This document shows, one piece after another, positions 14,165 to 25,200 of a stretch of 64,000 bases of DNA (position 1 is its first letter; each line of letters opens with the position of its first letter). The stretch lies in the NCBI GenBank assembly GCA_947172415.1, contig OX359200.1:5086501-5150500 (forward strand), given 5' to 3'. Position numbers and translations under genes: made by a program. Below the pieces are notes generated by a model. The model saw only the letters and a program-made list of their open reading frames with translations, searched no databases and had not been told where the DNA came from. Origin of the DNA: Chondrosia reniformis. Its lineage: Eukaryota; Porifera; Demospongiae; Chondrillida; Chondrillidae.

Positions 14165-15563
14165 CTAGGGTTTATTTGTTCTGAGCCGTTTGCAGGCCTG
14201 GGCTAGTGACTCTTGCGCTATTATCCATTTTTTTTCAAATTCTTCTGGGCAACTCCAAAATCGTGGGAACTGGCTAAAGAGTGTTTGTTTCAGGAAGTTT
14301 AATTCACTTTGCGGCAATGCTGGAAGATCATTCCAACCTCTTGGGGTGCATCTTCTCAATATTTCATCTCCGAAAACAGACTCCCTTGCTAATTTTACCC
14401 CTAACATGCCAATCTTGCATTCGGTCCTTAATTTGGAGTACTTACGTAGAACATTGTTAATTGAATCCAGCTTATCCCTAGGTATTTCGGTTGATGGCAA
14501 CTCCGAAAACTTAGCACTCATTGGTGCAATTGGATATGGCTGAACATTAGGTTCTATGGACTCATTGAATGAGGTCTGCTCCTGGAGTGGGGTCTGTTGC
14601 TGGAGTGGGGTCTGTTGCTGGAGTGGGGTCTGTTGCTGGAGTGGGGTCTGTTGCTGGAGTGGAGGTTGCCACAAGGTGTTATGCAGTGAATCACTGTATG
14701 AAAACATCTCCTCACTCAACGTATTGAAGGAATCAGTAGAGCTACTAAAAGATGTCAATTCAATATGCCGGTCAATCTTCTCATTTGTTTCTTTTAACAT
14801 AGCCATTATGGTTTCCAATCCTTGGGTAAGTTTTGTAACTGTTCCCTTAAGCTCCCTGATATCTGCTCCCATTGCATTAGCTTCGGATATCTTCTGGTTT
14901 TCATCAAATTCTACGATATCCAGAATTGTACCAGTTGCTTCTTTCTTCTCCTTTCCCCTTCTCTTCTGTTTGGGTGGATTTGCTTCCTTTGCTCCCAATT
15001 TCTGTTGAGTATTTAAATCAGACAGAGGTATACGATTCCTTGCAGTCTTTGGAGTAGACTTAGAGGCTTCAGCCACTGTTTCTATCACAGTAGCTTCGGA
15101 TGTCTTCTGGTTTTCCACTGTATCTAGAATTGTTGCTTCCTTTTTCTCCTTCCTCCTCCTCTTCTGTTTGGGTGGATCTACTTCATTTGCTTCCGGTAAT
15201 CTTGATGGGAAGGAAACTTCCAAAGAACCGTTTAAATAATCTTCCTCCAATTTTGTTAGAGCCTTTTTAGCGCCTAAAATTAAAATCATTTTCCGAGTAT
15301 TAAAGCGTTATATAGTATAATTTAATATTGAGCGTATTAAACTTAATCACAAACGTACCGATCTTTATTATCATTCCGTTATAATTCTTCTTTCCTACGT
15401 GAACTTGGCAGTATTCGTTCTCGAGAGGTGTTCCTATTATGTCAGAAAGGGCTACAATACTTACACAGCCTTCGTCAGGCCAGTGCAGGAGCGCGTAGTC
15501 GTTTGCTTCTTCTTGCGTTGAGATTAATGCTCGTCGAAGGGTCATTTCTTCCGTGACAGTCAA
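14165..15563 (-). CDS. BEN-domain accessory protein of element A
   Basis: Two exons: 15359-15563 (ATG at 15563, donor GTACGT) and 14165-15273 (acceptor TTTTAG), phases agreeing, 437 aa. The N-terminal 70 residues (YALLHWPDEG, then VHVGKKNYNG) resemble the small beta-rich module that precedes BEN domains in invertebrate proteins. The middle is Lys-rich and low complexity, with two PPKQKRR(R/G)KEKKE blocks and a predicted helix near LKGTVTKLTQGLE. A run of five 6-residue QQQTPL repeats follows (18-bp DNA repeat, about 14578-14665). The last about 85 residues fit a BEN domain: LARESVFGDEIL, CTPRGW, LNFLKQTLF, and a C-terminal AQACKRLR helix. BEN domains bind DNA or protein; a role in transposition or silencing is inference. 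Confidence 0.8.
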
Positions 15564-16227
15564 GTATAAGTGAGCTTGTCGACAATATCTTGATTCGCAA
15601 ATGTCACACCTTACAAGGCACCGAATTAAATAAGTTTGCGCCCGAAGTGTTAATCGTAAGGAACGTAGGTTCGTTTGCCTTTAGCTACCGTATTATTTTT
15701 TAAAAACGCCCGTAGCTGTATCCGTAGATGATCCGTAGCTAAATAGAGATACGCCCGTGCTACGCCCCACCCGTACGCCGTCCGTGTTAAGTTCTACGCC
15801 CGTCGAAAGTTTACTTTTTTACGAGATGTACCATAGAATGATAATGACATGTAGACCATTAAATTGTATACAGAAATGTAACACTTTATTGTCATGATCG
15901 AACATTTTTTGTATTGTATTGACCTAGTTGTTTTCTTGTATCTTTCACTATCTCCTCAACTAATTCAACAAATGAATATTATGGATTAACAGGCTGTGAG
16001 TATCTGCTTAATGTAGTAGTGTGCATCCATTTTGTTCCTGTGTGTGTTCCAAGTGAAGTGTATAATGAGATAGACATGTAGACCATTAAATTGTATACAG
16101 AAGTGTAACACTTTATTGTCATGAACATTTTTTGTATTGACTGAGTTGTTTTCTTGTATCTCACTATCTCCTCAACTAATTCAACAAACGAATATTATGG
16201 ATTAACAGAAAGTGAGTATCTGCTTAA

Positions 16228-16847
16228 CCCTTTATGCGCGAGTGACGCATATTTGCATCAATTAATTAGGTATCTTCAATAGCGAGAGACGCATATTTGC
16301 GTCAAAGATACCATGGACGTTTTGTAGTAAGATTTACAGAGCTACATAACACTGCTGCAGCCGAAATGTTGGCGATACAAAGACTAAAGACGGTGGTTTA
16401 TTTGTGCGCCTTATTCTGCTTGCCACGCTTCACTTGACGGTTTGGTAAACAATTTGTTTGAGGCTACGACGCTTCTCCAATGTTCTAGGGCTTTGAAAAG
16501 ACTACATAAAGATATATCGTTACAAAAGGATAACCAGGGCTCTTCCTGACCGAATTTGCTTCCGTAGATAGTCAGAGAAAGCTTCTTACCCGAAGGAACT
16601 TAGAAAACATAGCCGTGCTTACCTTCTTCACTAAAAGAGGTAATATCTCGAAAATTAGAGCATCTTAGAAGCCAATAGAGCAACAAAATATGGCTAAAAA
16701 TCGGCATCAAAGTTTTACCGTCATAAAGAGTTGCCACATTCCTATCGAGGTGACGAATTTTAATTCCTGCCTCATGGTGTCCTCGTGACAATTAAATATC
16801 GCTTCTGGTGATTATTACGCCCACGTAATTATCTCGCGCATAAAGGG
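16228..16847. mobile_element. piggyBac-type MITE, copy 1 (620 bp)
   Basis: The element begins CCCTTTATGCGCGAG and ends with its inverse. It is flanked on both sides by TTAA (16224-16227, 16848-16851). Neighbouring array units show the empty site CTGC-TTAA-TGTAG, so the TTAA duplication is proven by comparison. TTAA target plus CC(C/T)-initiated ends is the piggyBac signature. Copies 2 and 3 (28855-29474 and 36490-37109) are also exactly 620 bp and nearly identical but in the opposite orientation. A 63-codon open frame starting MSRGHHEAG is conserved in all three; I do not recognise it as transposase. Confidence 0.9.
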
Positions 16848-17138
16848 TTAATGTAGTAGTGTGAATCCAATTTGTTCCTGTGTGTGTTCCAAGTGAAGTA
16901 TAGAATGATAATGACATGTAGACCTTTAAATTGTATATAGAAATGTAACACTTTATTGTCATGAACATTTTTTGTATTGACTGAGTTGTTTTCTTGTATC
17001 TTTCACTATCTCCTCAACTAATTCAACAAATGAATATTATGGATTAACAGGAAGTGAGTATCTTCTTAATGTGGTAGTGTGCATCAATTTTATTCCTGTG
17101 TGTGTTCCAAGTGTAGTGTAGAATGATAATGACATGTA

Positions 17139-17629
17139 CGGTACCTTTCAATAAAAATTGGCCGTTCTACGCCCGTATCCGTACCCGTTTTTTATTCACA
17201 GACACACTTACGAACCCGTACGAAACCCGTCCATAACCCGTATATCAAAATGGACGAAACCCGTTCGCCAACCCGTACCCGTAGGTATCTTTCCAGTTTG
17301 TTATTATAAAAGATACCACAGGGCTGTGATAGTTTTTATAGTTTATGTGGGGAATTTTAATGTTCGAAGCAAAGCACACACAGCCGCGAATCATATTAGC
17401 TAGTAAATTACCGCCTTTTCGGAATGTTATGTTAGCAATAATAACAGTCAAATATTTTCGCCTCCTACCACGTAAACTTACGGGTTTGATCCGTCCGTAC
17501 TAAACCCGTTGTCTTAAGGCCATAAGGCGTTCGAAATCCGTTTGTTTCCCGTATTAGCTCCCCGTATTAAACCCGTCCGTACACCCGTATGTAACCCGTA
17601 AAACGGCTAGTTTTTAGTGACAGGTACCG
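17139..17629. mobile_element. TA-inserting MITE related to elements A/B (491 bp)
   Basis: It starts CGGTACCTTTCAATAAAAAT and ends ...GACAGGTACCG, flanked by TA (17137-17138 and 17630-17631). The empty site GACATG-TA-GACC is present in other array units. The ends share the CGGTAC terminus with element A. The interior is filled with ACCCGT/ACGGGT repeats like A's subterminal DNA. It has no coding capacity, so it is probably mobilised in trans by an A-like transposase. Confidence 0.85.
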
Positions 17630-18589
17630 TAGACCTTTAAATTGTATACAGATATGTAACACTTTATTGTCCTGAACATGGTTTATATTGACTGAGTTGT
17701 TTTCTTGTATCTTTCACTATCTCCTCAACTAATTCAACAAACGAATATTATGGATTAACAGGAAGTGAGTATCTGCTTAATGTAGTAGTGTGCATCCATT
17801 TTGTTCCTGTGTGTGTTCCAAGTGAAGTGTAGAATGATAATGACATGTAAACCTTTAAATTGTATACAGAAATGTAACACTTTATTGTCATGAACATTTT
17901 TTGTATTGACTGAGTTGTTTTCTTGTATCTTTCACTATCTCCTCAACTAATTCAACAAATGAATATTATGGATTAACAGAATGTGAGTATCTGCTTAATG
18001 TAGTAGTGTGCATCCATTTTATTCCTGTGTGTGTTCCAAGTGAAGTGTAGAATGATAATGACATGTATAGACCATTAAATTGTATACAGAAATGTACAGT
18101 ACATGTCAGAAGTTCCTTACGGAATTCCGCAGATTGCCCGATACGGAATTCCGTACTTTTCCGAGGTACAAGGTTTGAGAGTCTGCGGATTGACTGAGGG
18201 TAGCCGCGGAACGTTCCGCAACGTTCCCCGACATTCCGCAGGAGGTTCGAAAAGGATTCGGCTGAGTATCGGTAATCACCGCATACGTTCGTGGATAGTA
18301 TACTTACGATTACGGGCCTTTACGGTGGTCACAGGAAAGGTCAAGTATTGTTTGTTTTGATAATGTTTTGTTAAACAAACAGTGTTTATTTAATGGTACA
18401 AAATGCCCACGTAACTGAATAAATTACGAAGTGATAAATTATAAGGCATCAGCCGCGGAACGTTCCGTAGGAGGCTTGAAAAGGATTCAAACACAATCCG
18501 TATACATGTATTACATTTTTTTTATATACGTAAAGTGTACACGAAAGAATAAAATCCTAAAATACGTACGTATAAGGAAAAGATAAAAG

Positions 18590-20838
18590 TTATTGAAGAA
18601 TGTTCTCACGATCGACAATCTTCGTCTTCCTGCACACCTCGTCTATAGCTTGCCGCATCTCCCTCTCCGTTGTATGATCAGTTTCTAGCCGCTGCAATGG
18701 ATAATATTTCATTGCTGTTGCATAGATAGCCTTTACTTTGGACCGATTTAATTGCTTTTTCCCAAGCACCCCTCGGCAATTGCTGCTAGCTCTCTCTTGA
18801 GGGTTGAATAGTCGAGATACTAACCTTGCTGCAAAATTCCTTCTGGATTTGCACCCTTCCAGAGCGAATGTTAAGTTATCCTGGGGAATGACAAAGCTAG
18901 ACTCATCCTCAGACTGAACGTACGTATTTAAGCAGTTTTCCACAGGAGAAAGAACTGAATTTTCACTGACAGCTACACTTTGCGGCCAGAAATTTAAAGG
19001 CATCTGAAAGGATCCTGGTGTAGGCATCGGCGAAGAAGTTGGCGTAGGCATTTACATCTGGTGTTCAGGTTGCGCATTTAGGAATGCTTCAGGTGGTAGA
19101 GTGCCCTTCTTTAGGTCCTCCTGCATAACCTCAAGTTTCTCTTCAACTGCGTCCAAGCGGCACAACATTTGGGCTTCGATACGTGATATTGTATCAGACA
19201 GCTTCTCCATTTTCTCACTAAGCGCTGATAGCATTTCTCCTAGCTGCTGGTCAGGTGGCTGGCTAACTTGAGAAGGCTGAGTATTCTGGGCATGTTCTGG
19301 GCTATTCATTACCATCGCTGCTGAAGCCAATTCAAACTGAAAGTCGGCATCGTCAGCGCTTGTGCCTCTACCTTGATGGGGGACTTCAGGTGATATGGTC
19401 TCGTTGACGTCCACAACTTTGGCTTTGTGCGTTTTCTTCGCTTTACCCCAAGAAACTAGTACCTCTCTACCGGCAGCAATCGTTCCTTGCTTCACTGCCG
19501 TCTTCTTCGCATGTGGAACATGTCCACGAATTTCTGATTTTTGTAATCGTCTTATTATCGCCTACAGAAGTGTCACATTCCAGGCGGAAGTGTCTTTAGC
19601 ATGTGACCTGCGCGTGAAGCGGAGCACCCAGCACTGAAACGTCACCATTCATCACTAGTCGTTATAGATGTTAAATTATAGTATAGCGTAGGAAGGCCAA
19701 CGACGGAGGAAGGCCCATAAAGGCCTACGTGACCGAAACGTTTTATTTTCCTTTTGATTATACTATGTTAATATTAAAAAAGAAGAATAGAACGTTTCGG
19801 TCACGTAGGCCTTAATTCGTCATTATACTACGTTAATATTCAAAAGAAGAATAGAACGTTTCGGTTATGGCGGCCTTAATTCCTCAGCAATTATTATTAG
19901 CTGAGGAATTAAGGCCTACGTGACCAAAACGTTCTATTCTTTTTCTTTTGATTATGCTTCGTTAATTGCTCATACATTTTCGCCATTGATATTTACATAG
20001 ATTTTAGTAGACATGTAATATGCTTACTGTTTCCACTTACCTCCTACGACAACAAAAACTTTGATCAAGGAAACTGTATCGCTACCGAGAAGCCTTACTT
20101 CTAATGGTTGTATAACGCGTTACCAAATATTTGGGTGCATATGCAACGTCATAAAACGTCATTGTATGATGGCTAAGCTATACTACTAATTGTGGCTGAT
20201 AATCACGTGACAATACCATTATTCGAAGGAGAAGAGACAAATGGAAAATAAACGGATTATTAGACAGTGGAGGATTGTAAATCTAACTATTTTTTGACAT
20301 CAATCTCTTCAGTAAGTAACAGCCGAAAAGTTGTATGTATACTCCTGGAATATTCCCTTGTTTAACCGAGATATGAAGTACTAGAGGTACCCGAAAAAGC
20401 TACGAAAATATGTTTTCGATTATAATTCATGAACTAAAGGGAATTTAAAAGGAGTATACATACAATTGTTAGATATCATTGTCCTTCATAGATTGGTGTC
20501 ACCATTTATTCTGTATTCGTATTTTCCACTGTCTAATAAAACATTTTTGGTGATATCGCACCTCTCACTTACGGCCGCTTAACTTCTCCTTTAAGCCTGT
20601 AAGCCTGTAATTGTGACGCTCTTGTAGCCAAAATATTAAGAAAGAATAGCGCTTCAATTCTATATAAATTGTTTAACAATACGATGTTTCTACCGTCAAA
20701 TAGAATAAACTAAAAAAGAGTGTTAGTTAGCGACTTTTACTGAAATTCCTGGAAGTGTGGACATGTTCCACTAGCGTTTACTAAGGAAGTTGTTCCCTTA
20801 GATCTTCCTTCACTCCACATGACAAGAATCTTATCCAT
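18590..20838 (-). pseudogene. BEN-domain gene of element B, split by an insertion and a stop codon
   Basis: The ATG at 20838 starts MDKILVMWSEG and runs to the border of the nested 1.27-kb element near 20777. The same frame resumes at about 19507 (KKTAVKQ) on its other side, so removing the insert restores one reading frame. The N-terminal module (VLVSWGKAKKTHKAKV) matches the one in the element A protein. A coiled-coil stretch follows (LSEKMEKLSDTISRIEAQM). A single in-frame TAA lies at 19052-19054, and the last 153 codons continue in the same frame with a BEN domain (FAARLVSRLF, GVLGKKQLN, ending AIDEVCRKTK). The architecture equals that of the element A partner although the DNA is unrelated at sight. 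The ancestral protein was about 320 aa. Confidence 0.78.
19508..20776. mobile_element. Non-autonomous 1.27-kb element nested in the BEN gene, copy 1
   Basis: The ends are inverted repeats CGC(AT/TA)GTGGAACATGTCCAC. A near-full second copy lies at 60802-62091. The interior holds repeated inverted blocks of GACCGAAACGTTCTATTC and AAGGCCTACGTGACC, and no transposase. Insertion into the BEN reading frame is shown by the frame continuing on both sides. The target duplication is 2 bp at most and ambiguous, so the superfamily is not assigned. Confidence 0.75.
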
Positions 20839-20985
20839 CTTTGAGTTGATATATTATTATACAAGTTGAAATACGATGATGATTCGTTTAATTTTAGCAA
20901 TTTATATTATACGCTCGTATGTGCTATAGGTGACGGATAATTCTACTAATATTTAAGCCAATCAGAAGCGCATATAGAATTAACT

Positions 20986-21080
20986 TTCTACACTATGGTC
21001 CGTCAGAAGGTGCGAGATAATTTCGCTAATAAATTCACCAATCAGATATACGGACAGATCCGACGGACCACAGTGTAGAA
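20986..21080. mobile_element. 95-bp mini inverted-repeat element
   Basis: TTCTACACTATGGTCCGTC at the left is matched by GACGGACCACAGTGTAGAA at the right (one mismatch) around a 57-bp core. It lies in the gap between the divergent BEN and transposase genes of element B. It could be a MITE or a structural promoter feature of the element; a second copy would decide. Confidence 0.55.
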
Positions 21081-21184
21081 TAATATTGCCTTGATTGGTT
21101 GAAATCTACACATAAATTTATCCTTTATATTGCTATATAAACATCAACATATAGCTTATAATTCATCTACTTGGATTTTTTAAA

Positions 21185-22209
21185 ATGCCTTTCAATGATT
21201 ACCAGCGTATGCGAATTGTTGCTTTATGGACTGAATGTGATGGAAAATTGTCATGGTCAAAAATGGAGAGGACCCTTTCTCAGGAAGGAATAATCACTAC
21301 TCGCCAGACTATTAAAAACACCATCAACAGATGGCTGAAAACTGGCTCAGTTATAGACATGCCCAGAACTGGAGCCCCAAAGAAAGTACCACTAACCCAT
21401 TATCGATGTATTGATGAAGCTATGTCAACAAATGATGAATTGACTGCCACAGATTTAAAGGATATCCTCACAAAAAAATTTGGGGAAGAGAAGGCCAAGT
21501 ACAGTACAAGAACCATTGCTAGGATTCGCAATGACCTTGGATGGACATTTTCAACAGCAAGGTATTGCCAAGCAATTCGGGATGCAAATAAAGAAAAAAA
21601 ATGGTCTGGTGTAAGAAGTGCATGGATGACGAGGAAACCTTTGATGATGTCATCTTCACAGATGAATCTACTTTTCAGTTGGAGTGTCACCGAAGAAAAT
21701 GCTTCAGGAAGAAAAAGACACCAAGGAAGCTTAAATACAGACACAAGCACCCTCCAAAAGTTCATGTCTGGGCTGGAATTTCCAAAAAAGGTGCAACCCA
21801 GATCGTCATGTTTAGTGGCATCATGAATGCAACAAGATATGGTGACATTCTCTCAGCCTCTCTTGTACCATTTATCCGAGAGAAATACCCGCGTAGACAC
21901 AGACTCTTCCAGGATAATGATCCCAAGCATACCAGCAGATACATTCGAAGTTTTTTTGAGTTAAACAATATTAATTGGTGGAAGAGTCCAGCTGAGAGCC
22001 CAGATCTCAATCCTATTGAATTGATATGGGGTTCTATGAAGACGTTTTTGAGAGACAAGCACAAACCAAGAACCTTGCCAGAATTAAAGGAAGGGATTAA
22101 ATTTTATTGGAGTAAGCTCACCCCTGAAATTTGTGAAAGATACATTGAGCATCTCCAAAAGGTTATGCCTATTGTCATAGAAGAGGAAGGCCGGCCATCA
22201 GGGCATTGA
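21185..22209 (+). pseudogene. DD34E transposase of element B, one-base frameshift
   Basis: ATG at 21185. Helix-turn-helix half: WSKMERTLSQEG, TRQTIKNTINRW, hinge PRTGAPKK. The frame breaks in an A8 run near 21597; one more A would restore WCKKCMDDEETFDDV. Downstream the core is intact: IFTDEST (first Asp), HVWAGIS, FQDNDPKH (second Asp), SPDLNPIE (Glu), with 34 residues between the last two acidic residues. Ancestral length is about 340 aa. A homopolymer sequencing error cannot be excluded. Related to but clearly distinct from the element A transposase. Confidence 0.88.
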
Positions 22210-25200
22210 AAATAGTTAGTTGTGTTGTATTTCTTAAACTTGTAAACATGATGATGCCTTATAATTTATCACTTTGTAATTTATTCAGTTACGTGGGCAT
22301 TTTTGTACCATTTATATTATATATTAAACATTATCAAAACAAATAATACTTGACCTTTCCTGCGACCACTGTAAAGGCCCGTAATCGTAAGTATACTATA
22401 CTCGAACGTATGCGGTGATTACCGATACTCAGCCGTACCTATACGCACTAATAAAACGTATTAAACCATGGATAAAGTCATAATGATATCGTCTTGAGAA
22501 TTATGGCAAGATCAGGAGAATTCGAAGTCCCGCAGGTTCCTCGGGTTCCTCGGATTCGTCTCAGAGTTCCGCACGTTCCGCATGATCCTCGGATTCGTCT
22601 GATTAAGTTCCGAAAGCCTGCCTCAGATTTCCAAAATCGTACCTCGGTTTTCCGAAATCGTGCCTCGGTTTTCCGCAATCTTGCCTCGGTTTTCCGAGCG
22701 GACACTCAAGGAATTCCGCAACGGATTTCCGTGGATTTCTGCGGAATTCCGTAAGGAACTTGTGACATGTACCGTAACACTTAATTGTCATGAACATTGT
22801 TTGTATTGACTGAGTTGTTTTCTTTTATCTTTCACTATCTCCTCAACTAATTCAATAAATGAATATTATGGATTAACAGGCCGTGAGTATCTGCTTAATG
22901 TAATAGTGTGCATCCATTTTGTTCCTGTGTATGTTCCAAGTGAAGTGTAGAATGATAATAACTTGTAGGCCATTAAATTATATACAGAAATTTAACACTT
23001 TATTGTCCTGAACATTTTTTGTATTGACTGAGTTGTTTTCTTGTATCTTTCACTATCTCCTCAACTAATTCAACAAACAAATATTATGGATTAACAGAAA
23101 GTGAGTATCTGCTTAATGTAGTAGTGTGCATCCATTTTGTTCCATTGTGTGTTCCAAGTGAAGTATAGAATGATAATAACTTGTAGGCCCTTAAATTGTA
23201 TACAAAAATGTAACACTTTATTGTCATGAACATTTTTTGTATTGACTGAGTTGTTTTCTTGTATCTTTCACTATCTCCTCAACTAATTCAACAAATGAAT
23301 ATTATGGATTAACAGAGAGTGAGTATCTGCTTAATGTAGTAGTGTGCATCCATTTTGTTCCTATGTGTGTTCCAAGTGAAGTGTATAATGATAATGACAT
23401 GTAGACCATTAAATTGTATACAGAAATGTAACACTTTATTGTCATGAACATTGTTTGTATTGACTGAGTTGTTTTCTTGTATCTTTCACTATCTCCTCAA
23501 CTAATTCAACAAATGAATATTATGGATTAACAGGAAGTGAGTATCTTCTTAATGTAGTAGTGTGCATCAATTTTATTCCTGTGTGTGTTCCAAGTGTAGT
23601 GTAGAATGATAATGACATGTAGACCTTTAAATTGTATACAGATATGTAACACTTTATTGTCATGAACATTGTTTGTATTGACGGAGTTGTTTTCTTGTAT
23701 CTTTCACTATCTCCTCAACTAATTCAATAAATGAATATTATGGATTAACAGGCTGTGAGTATCTGCTTAATGTAATAGTGTGCATCCATTTTGTTCCTGT
23801 GTATGTTCCAAGTGAAGTGTAGAATGATAATGACATGTAGACCATTAAATTGTATACAGAAATGTAACACTTTATTGTCATGAACATTTATTGTATTGAC
23901 TGAGTTGTTTTCTTGTATCTTTCACTATCTCCTCAACTAATTCAATAAACGAATATTATGGATTAACAGAAAGTGAGTATCTGCTTAATGTAGTAGTGTA
24001 CATCCATTTTGTTCCTGTGTGTGTTCCAAGTGAAGTGTAGAATGATAATGACATGTAGACCATTAAATTGTATACAGAAATGTAACACTTTATTGTCATG
24101 AACATTTTTGTATTGACTGAGTTGTTTTCTTGTATCTTTTACTATCTCCTCAACTAATTCAACAAATGAATATTATGGATTAACAGGCTGTGAGTATCTG
24201 CTTAATGTAGTAGTGTGCATCCATTTTGTTCCTGTGTGTGTTCCAAGTGAAGTATAGAATGATTATAACTTGTAGGCCCTTAAATTGTATACAGAAATGT
24301 TACACTTTATTTTCATGAACATTTTTTGTATTGACTGAGTTGTTTTCTTGTATCTTTCACTATCTCCTCAACTAATTCAACAAACGAATATTATTGTATA
24401 ACAGAAAGTGAGTATCTGCTTAATGTAGTAGTGTGCATCCATTTTGTTTCTGTGTGTGTTCCAAGTGAAGTGTAGAATGATAATGACATGTAGACCATTA
24501 AATTGTATACAGAAATGTAACACTTTATTGTCATGAACATTGTTTGTATTGACTGAGTTGTTTTCTTGTATCTTTCACTATCTCCTCAACTAATTCAACA
24601 AATGAATATTATGGATTAACAGGAAGTGAGTATCTGATTAATGTAGTAGTGTGCATCCATTTTGTTCCTGTGTGTGTTCCAAGTGAAGTATAGAATGATA
24701 ATGACATGTAGACCATTAAATTGTATACAGAAATGTAACACTTTATTGTAATAAACATTTTTTGTATTGACTGAGTTGTTTTCTTGTATCTTTCACTATC
24801 TCCTCAACTAATTCAACAAACGAATATTATGGATTAACAGGAAGTGAGTATCTGCTTAATGTAGTAATGTGCATCCATTTTGTTCCTATGTGTGTTCCAA
24901 GTGAAGTATAGAATGATAATGACATGTAGACCTTTAAATTGTATACAGAAATGTAACACTTTATTGTCATGCACATTGTTTGTATTGACTGAGTTGTTTT
25001 CTTGTATCTTTCACTATCTCCTCAACTAATTCAACAAATGAATATTATGGATTAACAGGCTGTGAGTATCTGCTTAATGTAGTAGTGTGCATCCATTTTG
25101 TTCCTGTGTGTGTTCCAAGTGAAGTGTAGAATGATAATGACATGTAGACCATTAAATTGTATACAGAAATGTAACACTTTATTGTCATGAACATTGTTTG

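Larger units (their letters stand above)
12655..15833. mobile_element. IS630/Tc1-mariner-type transposon A with a BEN-domain partner gene
   Basis: The 3179-bp insertion lies inside one array unit. Other units show the empty site: AAGTG-TA-GAATG has become TA, element, TA. The ends are inverted repeats (C/T)GGTACA(A/T)CTCGTAAAAAAG running on through GTAAACTTT. Subterminal DNA is packed with CCCGTA/TACGGG motifs, GC-rich against AT-rich surroundings. It carries a plus-strand DD34E transposase and a convergent minus-strand two-exon gene with a C-terminal BEN domain. Both reading frames look intact, so the copy may be young. Confidence 0.9.
18097..22774. mobile_element. IS630/Tc1-mariner-type transposon B, decayed, with nested insertions
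   Basis: 4678 bp. The terminal inverted repeat C(A/G)GTACATGTCA continues into (G)AAGTTCCTTACGGAATTC. It is flanked by TA (18095-18096 and 22775-22776) at the empty site AATG-TA-ACAC. Subterminal DNA is rich in TTCCGAAATCG-type motifs. It contains a minus-strand BEN-domain gene and a plus-strand DD34E transposase in divergent order (element A has them convergent). Both genes are damaged, and two smaller elements (19508-20776 and 20986-21080) sit inside. Confidence 0.88.

Noticed and set aside
14556..15008. Plus-strand frame rich in CCWSGV repeats
   Set aside because: It is the complementary shadow of the QQQTPL repeats in the BEN-domain gene of element A.
18103..18360. 85-codon frame at the left end of element B, and 22494-22797 frames at the right end
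   Set aside because: Lie in the subterminal motif repeats (TTCCGAAATCG type); low complexity, not conserved between the two ends as protein.
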